Positions 1 to 8,082 of a DNA stretch of 43,131 bases are shown in pieces. The stretch comes from Priestia aryabhattai B8W22 (GTDB lineage: Bacteria > Bacillota > Bacilli > Bacillales > Bacillaceae_H), in the NCBI RefSeq assembly GCF_000956595.1, contig NZ_JYOO01000039.1, forward strand, positions 1 through 43,131. Reading direction: 5' to 3'. The position numbers and the translations under genes are program-made. The notes beneath the pieces are model-generated. The model saw nothing but the letters and a program-made list of their open reading frames with translations, had not been told where the DNA came from and searched no databases. Within the stretch, counting starts at the first letter, position 1. Every line of letters begins with the position of its first letter.

Positions 1-16
1 AAAGTGAAAGCGTTTT

Positions 17-532
17 TTAAGCTTCCTTTTCTAATGCGTTCAGCGTAAGTGAATATTCTAATCCTTTTCCTTTTTGCACAACGTGCTGCACTTTGCCCAT
101 GTTGCACGCTTCTTGCGCACTAACGGTCATGCCATTTGTTAACTTGAGCTGCACAGGTTCTTCCGCAATTCGTACGTCGCATGCTAAAGCTAACTCATAC
201 CCTCCGCCAAACGTAAAGTTTGTAAGAAGCGCAATTGTTTGTTTGGAGCTGCATGAAATACGCTGAAAAATCGCTCGAGCTGCTACAGCATGAATAGGCT
301 GATAAAGCCTTCCTGTTTCTTCACGCAGGAAAGAGGTTGTTCTATGATCTCCGTTCATTTTGTAGTACTCTCCCATAAATACAATAGATCCAACCGACGA
401 ATCGTGCTGCAGCTCATTCATCGTTTCCTGAAGCTCATACATAACTTCACTGTTCAAACGATTGAGCATCGACTGATTCATTCGTACAACCGCCACATGA
501 TTTCTTTTTTCTACTTTGATAAATCTTTTCAT
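17..532 (-). CDS. Miniature enoyl-CoA hydratase/isomerase-like protein
   Basis: A 171-residue member of the crotonase fold family, which usually has about 260 residues. The N-terminal strand (KVEKRNHVAVVRMN) and the central GGGYELALACDVRIA oxyanion-hole motif are clear. After that motif the protein jumps almost directly to SAQEACNMGKVQHVV, which in full-length relatives lies about 60 residues further on. The segment that normally carries the second catalytic Glu region is therefore missing, as is the C-terminal helical part. There is no frameshift, so the gene is an intact short form, not a broken one. ATG 532 is chosen because GGAGGAACG precedes it; a longer upstream reading lacks a ribosome site. 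A cre-like site lies in the leader. Catalytic activity is doubtful. Confidence 0.7.
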   Translation of the reverse strand: MKRFIKVEKRNHVAVVRMNQSMLNRLNSEVMYELQETMNELQHDSSVGSIVFMGEYYKMNGDHRTTSFLREETGRLYQPIHAVAARAIFQRISCSSKQTIALLTNFTFGGGYELALACDVRIAEEPVQLKLTNGMTVSAQEACNMGKVQHVVQKGKGLEYSLTLNALEKEA

Positions 533-567
533 CGTTCCTCCGCCCTTTCCCCTGTTGTTCTTTATAA

Positions 568-581
568 ATAAAGCGCTTTCA
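568..581 (-). promoter_or_regulatory. cre site (CcpA operator) upstream of the short crotonase gene
   Basis: Read on the minus strand this is TGAAAGCGCTTTAT, matching the CcpA consensus TGAAAGCGCTTTCA at 12 of 14 positions. It lies about 36 bases before the ATG at 532, a roadblock or promoter-proximal position. Catabolite repression of a fatty-acid-type gene would be typical; this is inferred from sequence only. Confidence 0.6.
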
Positions 582-773
582 AAAAAATCGCTTTTTAATA
601 GAAAAGTTATTTTCATAGTTTCATCATACAACAAACTCATAATTATTTCCATTACTTTTTTAATTTTCCGTCAATAATTCCATGAATCATTTCCATGTTT
701 TTATCAAATAAGACGTGCTATAGTATAAACAGCACAAATGCAGCTGAACTCACTGATAAAAGGAGTAATCACT

Positions 774-1142
774 ATGAAATACGACTTAACAAAATGGGAG
801 CCTCACGGCTATTCTTGCCCTGTGGAAGCAGCCGTTGATGTAGTCGGAGGCAAATGGAAAAGCGTCATTTTGTATCAATTATCGAAGGAACGCCGGCGCT
901 TTAATGAGCTGCGCAGACTCATTCCCGGCGTGACGCAGCGAATGCTCACGCTGCAGCTTCGCGAACTCGAGCGCGACGGAATCATCCACCGCGAAGTCTA
1001 TAAACAAGTTCCGCCTAAAGTAGAATATTATTTAACACCTTTTGGAGAAACGCTCATCCCTATTATCGAGCTGATGTTTAAATGGGGATATGATCATACG
1101 GATAAAATTGCTGAAGCGAGAATTCAAGCAGAAAAAGAGTAA
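774..1142 (+). CDS. HxlR-family winged-helix transcriptional regulator
   Basis: A 122-residue HxlR/YodB-type DNA-binding protein. It carries the family N-terminal Cys (YSCPVEAAVDVVGGKWKS, about residues 10-27), then the winged helix (RRFNELRRLIPGVTQRMLTLQLRELE) and the wing (YKQVPPKVEYYLTPFG). Several HxlR proteins sense electrophiles or oxidants through this conserved Cys. ATG 774 follows AAAGGAG; an in-frame ATG at 738 has no ribosome site. It converges on a P450 gene, and a DoxX-family gene with a palindromic operator lies beyond, so one of them could be its target. That is only inference. Confidence 0.85.
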   Translation: MKYDLTKWEPHGYSCPVEAAVDVVGGKWKSVILYQLSKERRRFNELRRLIPGVTQRMLTLQLRELERDGIIHREVYKQVPPKVEYYLTPFGETLIPIIELMFKWGYDHTDKIAEARIQAEKE

Positions 1143-1168
1143 AAAGCACGCAAAGCGTGCTTTTTTTT
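1141..1168. terminator. Bidirectional intrinsic terminator between hxlR-type and P450 genes
   Basis: AAGCACGC and GCGTGCTT form a stem with an AAA loop. A-tract and T-tract flank it on both sides, so it can serve both convergent genes. Confidence 0.85.
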
Positions 1169-2381
1169 ATACATGTTTACGAATTAATAATTCTTTTAAC
1201 CCGTACACAAATGTGCTTTCAATCGGCTTCAACTCAAATGCTGGGCTCCAGTCCATCTGCGGATAGCGGTCAATCAGCTCAGCCAGCATAATTTTTGCTT
1301 CTATTCGAGCAAGCGGTGCTCCTAAGCAAAAATGAATGCCTCTTCCAAATGCCATGTGCACATTTGGCTTTCGATCGATTTTAAATACATCCGGGTCTTC
1401 AAAGTACTGAGCGTCTCGATGCGCAGAGCCCATCCATGGAACGACGTGTTCGCCTGCTTTTAGTTTCTGACCGGCAAGAGTCACATCTTCTTTTACGATT
1501 CGGTGAAGAGCCTGAACGGGTGAACGATAGCGAAGAACTTCTTCAATCGCAGAAGGCAAAAGCTCTTTCTCTCGTTTGAGCCGTTCAAACGAAGCTTTAT
1601 CTTCCATTAAACAATAAATTGTATTTGAGATTAAATTCGTGGTTGTTTCGTTTCCTGCAATCAGCAGCAAAATGGAAAAACCGACGATTTCTTCATCCGT
1701 TAGCTGCTTCCCTTCTTCTTTTGCCTGAAGAAGTACGGAAATAATATCATCTCCTGGCTGCGTGCGTTTTTCTGCAATGATTCGATAAAAGTAAGTTTCT
1801 AACTCATCGTTTGCTTTCATTTTCTCTTGCTGCAGTTTTTCGAGCGTTTCACGTTCATTATTCGATGGACCCGCTACGATAATATCCGACCAATCTTTAA
1901 ACTGGCGCTGATCTTCGATCGGCACACCTAAAATATCGGCAATTACCATAACCGGAAGCGGATAGGACAGATGCTCGACTATATCAATATCTTCAAGATG
2001 CTCCACTTCTTGTAATAATTCAGCGGTAATACGCGCAATTTTAGGCTCCCATGCTTTCATTGCTTTAGGCGTAAAAGCTTTATTAACAAGCGCTCTCATT
2101 TCAGCATGCTTAGGCGGATCAATATTAATTAGGCTCGTTCCTAGAGCAGTTTGCCTTTGGTTTTGTGGAGGTCTTCGATCAGAAGAAAAAATATTCTTTT
2201 GTTCCAGCACTTCTTTGACCCCGTCATAGTGAAAAACATCCCATACCTGCCTTTCTTCATCCCATTGCACAGGCGCGCTGTTTCTCATCTCTTCATACCA
2301 TGAAAAAGGATTAAAGCGCTCTTCTTTTGTTTGAATCGTATTCACTTGACGGACAATTCCGTTTTCTCTTTCGGTTTTCAT
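1167..2381 (-). CDS. Cytochrome P450, CYP109-like
   Basis: A 404-residue soluble bacterial P450. It has the I-helix oxygen-activation motif (LLIAGNETTTN, about residue 240), the K-helix ExxR (EEVLR) and the heme-ligand loop FGRGIHFCLGAPLAR with the axial Cys near residue 352. Length and sequence style match the CYP109 family of Bacillus species. I recall close resemblance to P. megaterium CYP109E1, a steroid and vitamin D3 hydroxylase, but cannot confirm the subfamily. It is a class I enzyme that needs separate ferredoxin and reductase partners; none is encoded beside it. GGGGAGG precedes the ATG. A short inverted repeat lies just upstream. Confidence 0.93.
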   Translation of the reverse strand: MKTERENGIVRQVNTIQTKEERFNPFSWYEEMRNSAPVQWDEERQVWDVFHYDGVKEVLEQKNIFSSDRRPPQNQRQTALGTSLINIDPPKHAEMRALVNKAFTPKAMKAWEPKIARITAELLQEVEHLEDIDIVEHLSYPLPVMVIADILGVPIEDQRQFKDWSDIIVAGPSNNERETLEKLQQEKMKANDELETYFYRIIAEKRTQPGDDIISVLLQAKEEGKQLTDEEIVGFSILLLIAGNETTTNLISNTIYCLMEDKASFERLKREKELLPSAIEEVLRYRSPVQALHRIVKEDVTLAGQKLKAGEHVVPWMGSAHRDAQYFEDPDVFKIDRKPNVHMAFGRGIHFCLGAPLARIEAKIMLAELIDRYPQMDWSPAFELKPIESTFVYGLKELLIRKHV

Positions 2382-2411
2382 GTTAAAACCTCCCCGTATC
2401 GTTCAAATAGA

Positions 2412-2427
2412 ATGACTGTGTAGTCAT
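2412..2427. promoter_or_regulatory. Inverted repeat upstream of the P450 gene
   Basis: ATGACT-GTGT-AGTCAT lies about 30 bases before the P450 start codon, where a repressor could act. The length and spacing suit a small dimeric regulator. The cognate protein is unknown. Confidence 0.35.
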
Positions 2428-2520
2428 CTATGACCAAATAGTACCATATATACGAATTTCCTTAAAAATGATAGCTGTATATTTTAGTAAAAATGAATCG
2501 ATAGAAGGATATTTTTTACA

Positions 2521-2551
2521 GAAAAGGGTAGGCGCATAGCGCCTACCTTTT
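2521..2551 (-). terminator. Intrinsic terminator of the DoxX-family gene
   Basis: A nine-pair stem GGTAGGCGC/GCGCCTACC abuts the stop codon. The T-tract on the minus strand is short (four), but the stem is strong. Confidence 0.7.
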
Positions 2552-2946
2552 TAAGAATAATGTTCTTCTTGTTTTTGTAATCGGTTGTCTAACGCGTACG
2601 CGCCGCTTCCCGCTAGAATCATATGAAGCGAAACGACAAAAAGGGCAACCTCAAGCTCATAGCCGCCTGTAAAACCAGCACCGTTTTTCGCTGTAAAAAT
2701 AGCGCCAATCATCACAATCGCAAACAGAACACCGATTAAACGCGTTTGAAATCCAAGAATCATAGCGGCTCCCCCTACGAATTCAATAACCGCAACCGCA
2801 TAAGCGAAAAATGCAGGAATGCCCATGCTGTGGAAAAAACCGACCGTATTATCAATACCGCTTTGGAATTTGCCAAGTCCATGAATAAAAAACGTTAGCC
2901 CTAACATAAGACGAAGTAAAAACGTTCCAAGCTGATAGCTTTTCAT
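2551..2946 (-). CDS. DoxX-family membrane protein
   Basis: A 131-residue integral membrane protein with four predicted segments. It starts with LRLMLGLTFFIHGLGKFQSG, the DoxX signature (RxxxGxxFxxHGxxKF). B. subtilis relatives CatD and MhqP are induced by quinones, diamide or catechol and are thought to act in thiol or quinone detoxification. ATG 2946 is chosen because AAAGGAGG lies at good distance; the open frame extends further upstream without a start signal. A well-formed sigma-A promoter with an overlapping palindrome precedes it, suggesting repression by a small redox-sensing regulator. Confidence 0.85.
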   Translation of the reverse strand: MKSYQLGTFLLRLMLGLTFFIHGLGKFQSGIDNTVGFFHSMGIPAFFAYAVAVIEFVGGAAMILGFQTRLIGVLFAIVMIGAIFTAKNGAGFTGGYELEVALFVVSLHMILAGSGAYALDNRLQKQEEHYS

Positions 2947-2979
2947 TTCTTTTCCTCCTTTTTTACTTTTGTCTGCACA

Positions 2980-3015
2980 TGTAACAATTTTAGTTACAAC
3001 TGTGAACAAATTCAA
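2980..3015 (-). promoter_or_regulatory. Sigma-A promoter with overlapping palindromic operator for the DoxX gene
   Basis: On the minus strand TTGAAT (3010-3015) is followed after exactly 17 bases by TAAAAT (2987-2992). The -10 box sits in the centre of the inverted repeat TGTAAC (2980-2985) / GTTACA (2993-2998). A repressor bound there would block RNA polymerase directly. The repressor is not identified; the HxlR-type protein about 2 kb away is one candidate. Confidence 0.6.
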
Positions 3016-3101
3016 GGGGTTAGAACAGAAAAACAAGATATCAGCAAATTTCTTTATCTCATTTTAAACGTTTCTTTTGGAAGTAAGACAATACTCCCTG
3101 C

Positions 3102-4523
3102 TCAGTCACGCTGAAGATAAGAGAGAAAAGCAAAAATATGATCGTGAATAATGAGTTCTGCTGTAGGAGAATGGCTCTTCAATGGCAGGTGCTCAGAATA
3201 TCGAAACCGGTTGAATTTATTTACATCAACATGGTGAACAGCCTGCACATGAAAATCTTCCATTATCGCTTTTACTTGAGCAAAAGGCGGCATCACAAGA
3301 GATTCGGTTCCAATTTTTTGCAGGCACTCTCTGCTTATGGCATGAGGAACAGCTGTCATCGAGCTCATTAATAAATCCTTTCTTCCTACCGTCTCATTTA
3401 ACACGTACTTCCACCCCTGCACAACATGCGTGAGCTTGGCTTCATCTTCACATACGTTTAAAGCTACATCAATACCGCTCGCTACTGCTGAGACAAACGG
3501 ATACAACTCTTGAGCTGAAAGAACAAAATCCCCGTCTATAAAGAGAAGAATATCTCCCGTTGCTGCAAGGGCTCCTGCAGCTCTTCCGCAATCATGTCCT
3601 AACCGCTCATCGTAGACGAGGGTTTTGGCACCCTGTTCTTTGGCATATGCCTCCGACTGATCAGTAGAACCGTTAATGACGACAATGATTTCTAATGGCT
3701 CAAGTTTTCTTGCTTCTGCAATCACTTGTTTGATTGTTCGTTCTTCGTTGCAAACCGGAACAATAACAGACAGCTGTTTGCCTCCATAAAAAGAAGATAA
3801 TTTCCCCCAGCCGTGCTCAACAACTGGAAGGGGCTGTGCGAGCATATCCACTCGCCTTTTATGATTTGACGCAAGTGTATAGTATGTTTGAAGAAGCTGC
3901 TGATAGGATTGAATTCGCTCTTTGCTGCGCAGCGGGCGATCAAACGGGCGAAAGCTTCCTTTCCCCTCTGTTTCAATCGACATAGACATACTTACGCGGT
4001 ACTGTGTTAAAAACGTCACAAATAAAGAAAGAGGAGACAGCTCCCAGTAGTTCTTCAAAACGCTTAACAGCACCCCGTAAGGCGCTTTTAAATAAGCATT
4101 GGCATGATGAGACTTCCCAATCGCATGATGTAAAACCGCACTCCACGTCAGCTCGCTGCGGTTGCAAGCATTCATTTTCGTTTTTCCCCACTTGTTTAGC
4201 ACAACTTCGCTATGTCTAAATAACAGCGGCTGCACAAAACGTTCAAGCTCGGAAGCAGACAGAATAATATCTCCGTCTACAAATAAGACAGCATCTCCTT
4301 TAGCAGCTTTTGCCCCTTCCATTCTGGCTTCATGTGGAGAAAGACGTTTTCCCATTACTTTTACCGTACATCCCTCTTCTTTCGCTATTTTCACTGAAGC
4401 ATCGGTACAACCATTTGCGACCACAATAATCTCAAGCACATTCACTTTTTTAATTTGTTTAAGCACGTTTTTTAGCGTTTCTTCTTCATTGTAAACGGGC
4501 AGAACGACAGAAAGAGTTTTCAT
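3102..4523 (-). CDS. Tandem-duplicated GT2 family glycosyltransferase
   Basis: A 473-residue cytoplasmic protein made of two GT-A fold family 2 units. Unit 1 (about 1-225) opens MKTLSVVLPVYNEEETL, with EIIVVANGCTD and FVDGDI. Unit 2 (about 250-473) opens SVIVPVCNEERTI, with EIIVVINGSTD and FIDGDF. Unit 2 shares PHAI, PPFAQVKAIM and HHVDVNKFNR with both units of the other tandem GT in this operon. Unit 1 is diverged beyond its nucleotide-binding half. No transmembrane segment is evident. ATG 4523 is used because GGGGGG precedes it. It is the last gene of the operon, after the sugar dehydrogenase. Donor and acceptor are unknown. Confidence 0.85.
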   Translation of the reverse strand: MKTLSVVLPVYNEEETLKNVLKQIKKVNVLEIIVVANGCTDASVKIAKEEGCTVKVMGKRLSPHEARMEGAKAAKGDAVLFVDGDIILSASELERFVQPLLFRHSEVVLNKWGKTKMNACNRSELTWSAVLHHAIGKSHHANAYLKAPYGVLLSVLKNYWELSPLSLFVTFLTQYRVSMSMSIETEGKGSFRPFDRPLRSKERIQSYQQLLQTYYTLASNHKRRVDMLAQPLPVVEHGWGKLSSFYGGKQLSVIVPVCNEERTIKQVIAEARKLEPLEIIVVINGSTDQSEAYAKEQGAKTLVYDERLGHDCGRAAGALAATGDILLFIDGDFVLSAQELYPFVSAVASGIDVALNVCEDEAKLTHVVQGWKYVLNETVGRKDLLMSSMTAVPHAISRECLQKIGTESLVMPPFAQVKAIMEDFHVQAVHHVDVNKFNRFRYSEHLPLKSHSPTAELIIHDHIFAFLSYLQRD

Positions 4524-4567
4524 TGATATCCCCCCTAAAAAAAGAACCACTGAACAATTCAGCGGCT

Positions 4568-5791
4568 TCATTCATTTAAAATACCTCTTGTATCCACAAC
4601 TTTTTTTGCGTATTTTACAATCGACCAATCGATTTGACTGTGATCGGTTAACACAAGTACAACATCGTTTTTTTCAACTTCTTCTTTTGTCAGCGGGACA
4701 GAGAAATACATTTGCTTATTTAATATAGCGGAGTCAATGTAAGGGTCATGATACGTCAGCTCATATCCTTTTGCTAAAAGACCTTCACATACCGTCAGCG
4801 CCGGCGATTCACGCATATCATTTACGTCTTTTTTATACGCCATGCCTACAACAAACACGCGTTTCTCATTTGCTGCGAGCTGCTTTTCAACACGTCTAAT
4901 TACTTTATTTGGCATTTCTTCATTAATATGATGAGCCGCTTCAATAAGTTCGCTCGTTAATCCATTTTGCTTTAGTTTCCATAAAAAATAAAGCGGATCA
5001 ACGGGTATGCAGTGTCCTCCAATTCCGGGACCTGGATAATACGGTGTGAACCCAAAAGGCTTAGTAGATGCAGCCTGTAAGACCTCATGAAAATCTATGC
5101 CTAATTCCTCGCACAGTTCATTTGTTTCATTCACCAACGAAATATTGACAAGGCGCTGAATGTTTTCAAACAGCTTGCACATTTCCGCTACTTTTGGAGA
5201 AGAAACAGGTACGACCTGCTGAAAAATATTTTCATAAAACGTCTGCACGTGATGAAGGCAGTCTTTACTGTAGCCGCTAATCACTTTTGGAATATACTCA
5301 ATGTCGTACGACTTGTTTGCTGGATCGACTCGCTCTGGAGAATAAGCTAAATAAAAATCAACTCCTGCTTGCAAATCAGACTCCTTTAAAATAGGTAAGA
5401 CGACTTCTTCAAGCGTGCCTGGATAGGTAGAGCTTTCATAAATAACGGTTTGTCCTTTTACCATATGTTGTTTCAAAAACGTAGATGCGCTAATAACGGG
5501 TCCTAAGTCTGGATTATGTTTCTCTGTAATAGGAGTTGGCACGGTCACCACTACATAATCACATGCTTGAAATGCGGAAATACCTTTTTTCAATTCATAT
5601 GCTTGAAAGTTTTTCTGGCTTTGAATCACATCATTACGTACATCTTGAATATAGCTTTTCCCTTGTTTTAGCGCTTCAATTTTCCGGACGTCAATATCAA
5701 GTCCAATCACGGTATAGTTTTTCTTAGCAAACAAAAGAGCAAGCGGCAGTCCCACATACCCTAGACCAATAACGGCAACTTTTTTATTCAT
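4568..5791 (-). CDS. Nucleotide-sugar dehydrogenase (UDP-GlcNAc/UDP-Glc 6-dehydrogenase type)
   Basis: A 407-residue NAD-dependent enzyme that oxidises the C6 hydroxyl of a UDP-hexose in two steps to a uronic acid. It has the Rossmann motif GLGYVGLP (9-16), the ESSTYPGTLEE substrate loop, SPERVDP, and the catalytic Cys in GGHCIPVDP (about C261). Wording of the motifs is closer to WbpA/YtcA-type enzymes than to TuaD-type UDP-glucose dehydrogenases. Its ATG lies inside the end of the upstream tandem GT gene (8-base overlap), so the two are probably translationally coupled. It would supply a charged sugar donor to the flanking glycosyltransferases. Confidence 0.9.
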   Translation of the reverse strand: MNKKVAVIGLGYVGLPLALLFAKKNYTVIGLDIDVRKIEALKQGKSYIQDVRNDVIQSQKNFQAYELKKGISAFQACDYVVVTVPTPITEKHNPDLGPVISASTFLKQHMVKGQTVIYESSTYPGTLEEVVLPILKESDLQAGVDFYLAYSPERVDPANKSYDIEYIPKVISGYSKDCLHHVQTFYENIFQQVVPVSSPKVAEMCKLFENIQRLVNISLVNETNELCEELGIDFHEVLQAASTKPFGFTPYYPGPGIGGHCIPVDPLYFLWKLKQNGLTSELIEAAHHINEEMPNKVIRRVEKQLAANEKRVFVVGMAYKKDVNDMRESPALTVCEGLLAKGYELTYHDPYIDSAILNKQMYFSVPLTKEEVEKNDVVLVLTDHSQIDWSIVKYAKKVVDTRGILNE

Positions 5792-7310
5792 TCTTCAACA
5801 CCTCAAACAAAAGATCATGTCTTCGTATGTCCGGAAGAAATTCGCCTCTTTCGCTAGTTTGGCTAATATAGTACGCCATGGCCTCTACATAATCTCCTAG
5901 AATTCGCTGAGTTGATGCTGCTAGACCTTTGACTTTCATATGCTCTTTTCGAATTCGGTTCGTTCGCGCCACATCTACAAAATGAACGGGCTGAACCGTA
6001 AAGCCGTACATGATACTTTTCAATTGAAATAAAGGGGGAATAATAAGAGAATCATAGCCCACTTTCTCCATTACATCTCGTTTAATTGCATGCGGAATAG
6101 CCGTCGTTGTATTAATCGTTAGATCAGGACGTTTGCAAACAAGATTAAGAAAATATTTCGCCGCACTTACCGAGTGAATAGGATGCACTTCGTCAAGCAG
6201 ACACTCTAAATTATTAAGCGCTACATCAATCCCTTGGTCAGCAGCTTCTAAATACGGACGTAAATTCCCCGCAGAAATAACAATGTCTCCATCTATGAAC
6301 AAGCAAACTTCACCGCTGCTGTACATTGCACCAATTGCTCGAGGTACATTGTGTCCGAGCCGCTGCTTGTAATGAAGAACAGTAGCTCCGGCTTCAATCG
6401 CTCGCTTAACCGTTACTTCATCGGCTCCGTTGGCAACCACGATGATCTCTTCCACTCCGGCTTTTTTTACTTCTTTAATAACGTTTGCAATCGTTTCTTT
6501 TTCTTCACCTACTGGAATAACAGCACTGTACTTAACGCCTGCTTTCCGCTTTACACTTGGTGTATAAGCGGAAACAACTTCTCGATTTCGATCGCCATCT
6601 GTTAGTCCGCCTCTTATGCCTTTTTCTTCGATAAGATGAGCTAACGCTTGAATGTGATCTCCAATAATATAATTAGTAGAAATAGGAAAAGGTGAATTGG
6701 TAGGAATTGTTTTGTGGGTGGTTCTAATCTTATTTGTATAAATAACGTCTGAAGAACACGGTGCAACGATTGACATTCCTTTTAAAAGAGCAATCGTTTG
6801 AGCGAGCGCGGGATGAGCTAAGTTCTCATATCCAATTTCAGCAGCCGATGTTTTTTTAATGGCATGAGGAATAGCTGTTAAGGCTTGAACGGATAAACCT
6901 TCACGCTGCAAGCACAAGTTCAACATGTATTTTGCAACAGAAACAGGATGAGGACGCACCTTTCGTTTCATAATCCATGTAAGATTATTTAAAGCGATAT
7001 CATGACCGGTTTCTATAGCTTGAGTATATTTCATCAGTTCCTCGTGAGGAACCGCAATATCTCCGTCCAAAAAAAGCAAAATATCTCCTTTTGCTTTTTT
7101 AGCCCCAATGGCTCTTCCGATATTAATGCCAAGAGCTTCCTCATAATAAACGACGCGGCAGCCTGCATCCTCGGCTATTGCCTTCGTTGCATCACTAGAT
7201 CCATTTACTACAACAATAATTTCAAACGGCTTTATTTTTTGGGCTTCGTTAAGCACAGGTAATAATGAATCTTCTTCGTTACAGGCTGGAATAATCACTG
7301 ATACTTTCAA
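5784..7310 (-). CDS. Tandem-duplicated GT2 family glycosyltransferase, TTG start
   Basis: A 508-residue protein of two similar GT2 units (about 1-245 and 263-508). Each has NEE, EIIVVxNG, LGxNxxRAIGA, FxDGDI, ALNNLxxxxxxxxHPxSxAKY, TAIPHAIK and a final IxGDxxxAxxYI block. ATG 7340 lacks a ribosome site and overlaps the upstream gene by 29 bases. TTG 7310 follows GCGGAG at good spacing, starts right after the upstream stop, and gives MKVSVIIP, matching the paralogue's MKTLSVVLP. I therefore prefer the TTG. It overlaps the dehydrogenase gene by 8 bases. The two halves may transfer different sugars or act as a pseudo-dimer; substrate is unknown. Confidence 0.83.
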   Translation of the reverse strand: MKVSVIIPACNEEDSLLPVLNEAQKIKPFEIIVVVNGSSDATKAIAEDAGCRVVYYEEALGINIGRAIGAKKAKGDILLFLDGDIAVPHEELMKYTQAIETGHDIALNNLTWIMKRKVRPHPVSVAKYMLNLCLQREGLSVQALTAIPHAIKKTSAAEIGYENLAHPALAQTIALLKGMSIVAPCSSDVIYTNKIRTTHKTIPTNSPFPISTNYIIGDHIQALAHLIEEKGIRGGLTDGDRNREVVSAYTPSVKRKAGVKYSAVIPVGEEKETIANVIKEVKKAGVEEIIVVANGADEVTVKRAIEAGATVLHYKQRLGHNVPRAIGAMYSSGEVCLFIDGDIVISAGNLRPYLEAADQGIDVALNNLECLLDEVHPIHSVSAAKYFLNLVCKRPDLTINTTTAIPHAIKRDVMEKVGYDSLIIPPLFQLKSIMYGFTVQPVHFVDVARTNRIRKEHMKVKGLAASTQRILGDYVEAMAYYISQTSERGEFLPDIRRHDLLFEVLKNE

Positions 7311-7311
7311 T

Positions 7312-7512
7312 CTACTCAACTCCGCTAAAAATTCGAACATACGTGATGGCTACTAGTGGGATGGTTACGTCCGTGGGCTCACCATATGAGCTTGATGTAC
7401 GTACAACAGCCGCTGCGTCCGTAACAGCAAGCAGTGTTCCATTAATAACGTCGATAGCTGTGATAATTTGCACAAATGAGCCAACATTTTCTCGTAATGT
7501 ATCTTGAAACAT
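7312..7512 (-). CDS. Small DUF2642-like protein
   Basis: A 66-residue protein consisting almost wholly of one small beta domain (VGSFVQIITAIDVINGTLLA, then DVTIPLVAITYVR). The pattern resembles DUF2642, an Sm-like barrel found in Bacillus spore-associated proteins. A clear AAAGGAG precedes ATG 7512. It is sandwiched between another DUF2642-like gene and the first tandem GT, with only a base between its stop and the proposed TTG of the GT, so it is part of the operon. A structural or scaffold role on the spore surface is possible but unproven. Confidence 0.7.
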   Translation of the reverse strand: MFQDTLRENVGSFVQIITAIDVINGTLLAVTDAAAVVRTSSSYGEPTDVTIPLVAITYVRIFSGVE

Positions 7513-7530
7513 ACTTTTCTCTCCTTTCGT

Positions 7531-7878
7531 TTAAGCGCTTTGAATAGTAACAATGCTTGTAAATGGAAGTAACACCGTTGATGTTGGAGACTCTACTAAT
7601 TCTAAATAATCATCCCCTACAAATGTCACAACACCTTCTAGTGGACCAGCCGTTGTTTCAATCACAACTTCTTTCCCAATATACTGCTTGGCAATTTCTT
7701 TAAAAGGTGATTCTTGAGATTCTTTAATAATACTTATTACGTATTCTTTAAACGTGTCAGAATAAACGACTTCTTCTACTGCTTTTTTTGTGTTTTCCTG
7801 AATAAATTCAGCAAATCGATTTGAAAACAACAGGTGTTTTATCTTTTCTATATAGCGACGGTAACAACAAAAAAACAT
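7531..7878 (-). CDS. DUF2642-like protein, first gene of the glycosyltransferase operon
   Basis: A 115-residue protein. The N-terminal 60 residues are helical and charged (IQENTKKAVEEVVYSDTF). The C-terminal 55 form the same barrel-like domain as the next gene: IGKEVVIETTAGPLEGVVTF, then DDYLELVES and VLLPFTSIVTIQ. GGAGG lies before ATG 7878. The first residues include two adjacent Cys (MFFCC). It leads a five-gene operon with two tandem GTs and a UDP-sugar dehydrogenase. Such domains occur in coat-associated proteins, so a sporulation role is the working guess. I could not find a convincing sigma-K or sigma-E promoter in front of it. Confidence 0.7.
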   Translation of the reverse strand: MFFCCYRRYIEKIKHLLFSNRFAEFIQENTKKAVEEVVYSDTFKEYVISIIKESQESPFKEIAKQYIGKEVVIETTAGPLEGVVTFVGDDYLELVESPTSTVLLPFTSIVTIQSA

Positions 7879-8082
7879 AAAGTTTGTTCCTCCTTTTTAT
7901 ACTGTTATCCCTTCAAATTACCTACAACAATTGACGCAACCTAAGAGATTACTTTATCAATATATACAAGCTCTGTCGTAAAGGTGACAGAATTTTTGTC
8001 TTATCTTCATACAAATATGCACATAACTAGCCCATTTTTCATAGAATTATTCTTTGTTATCTAGTCCTGCTGAAACGAAAAC

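Noticed and set aside
4-18. Second cre-like sequence (TGAAAGCGTTTTTT) at the left edge
   Set aside because: Right half does not match and it lies at the 3' end of a gene; kept only as a chance partial match.
290-571. Plus-strand ORF of 93 codons
   Set aside because: Antisense to the crotonase-like gene over most of its length, with no ribosome site or protein-like composition.
1167-2381. Self-sufficient CYP102 (BM3-type) P450
   Set aside because: The protein is 404 residues with no reductase domain; it is a stand-alone CYP109-like enzyme.
7879-8082. Sigma-K or sigma-E promoter in front of the glycosyltransferase operon
   Set aside because: Only weak partial matches (for example TATATATTG); not good enough to report as a promoter.
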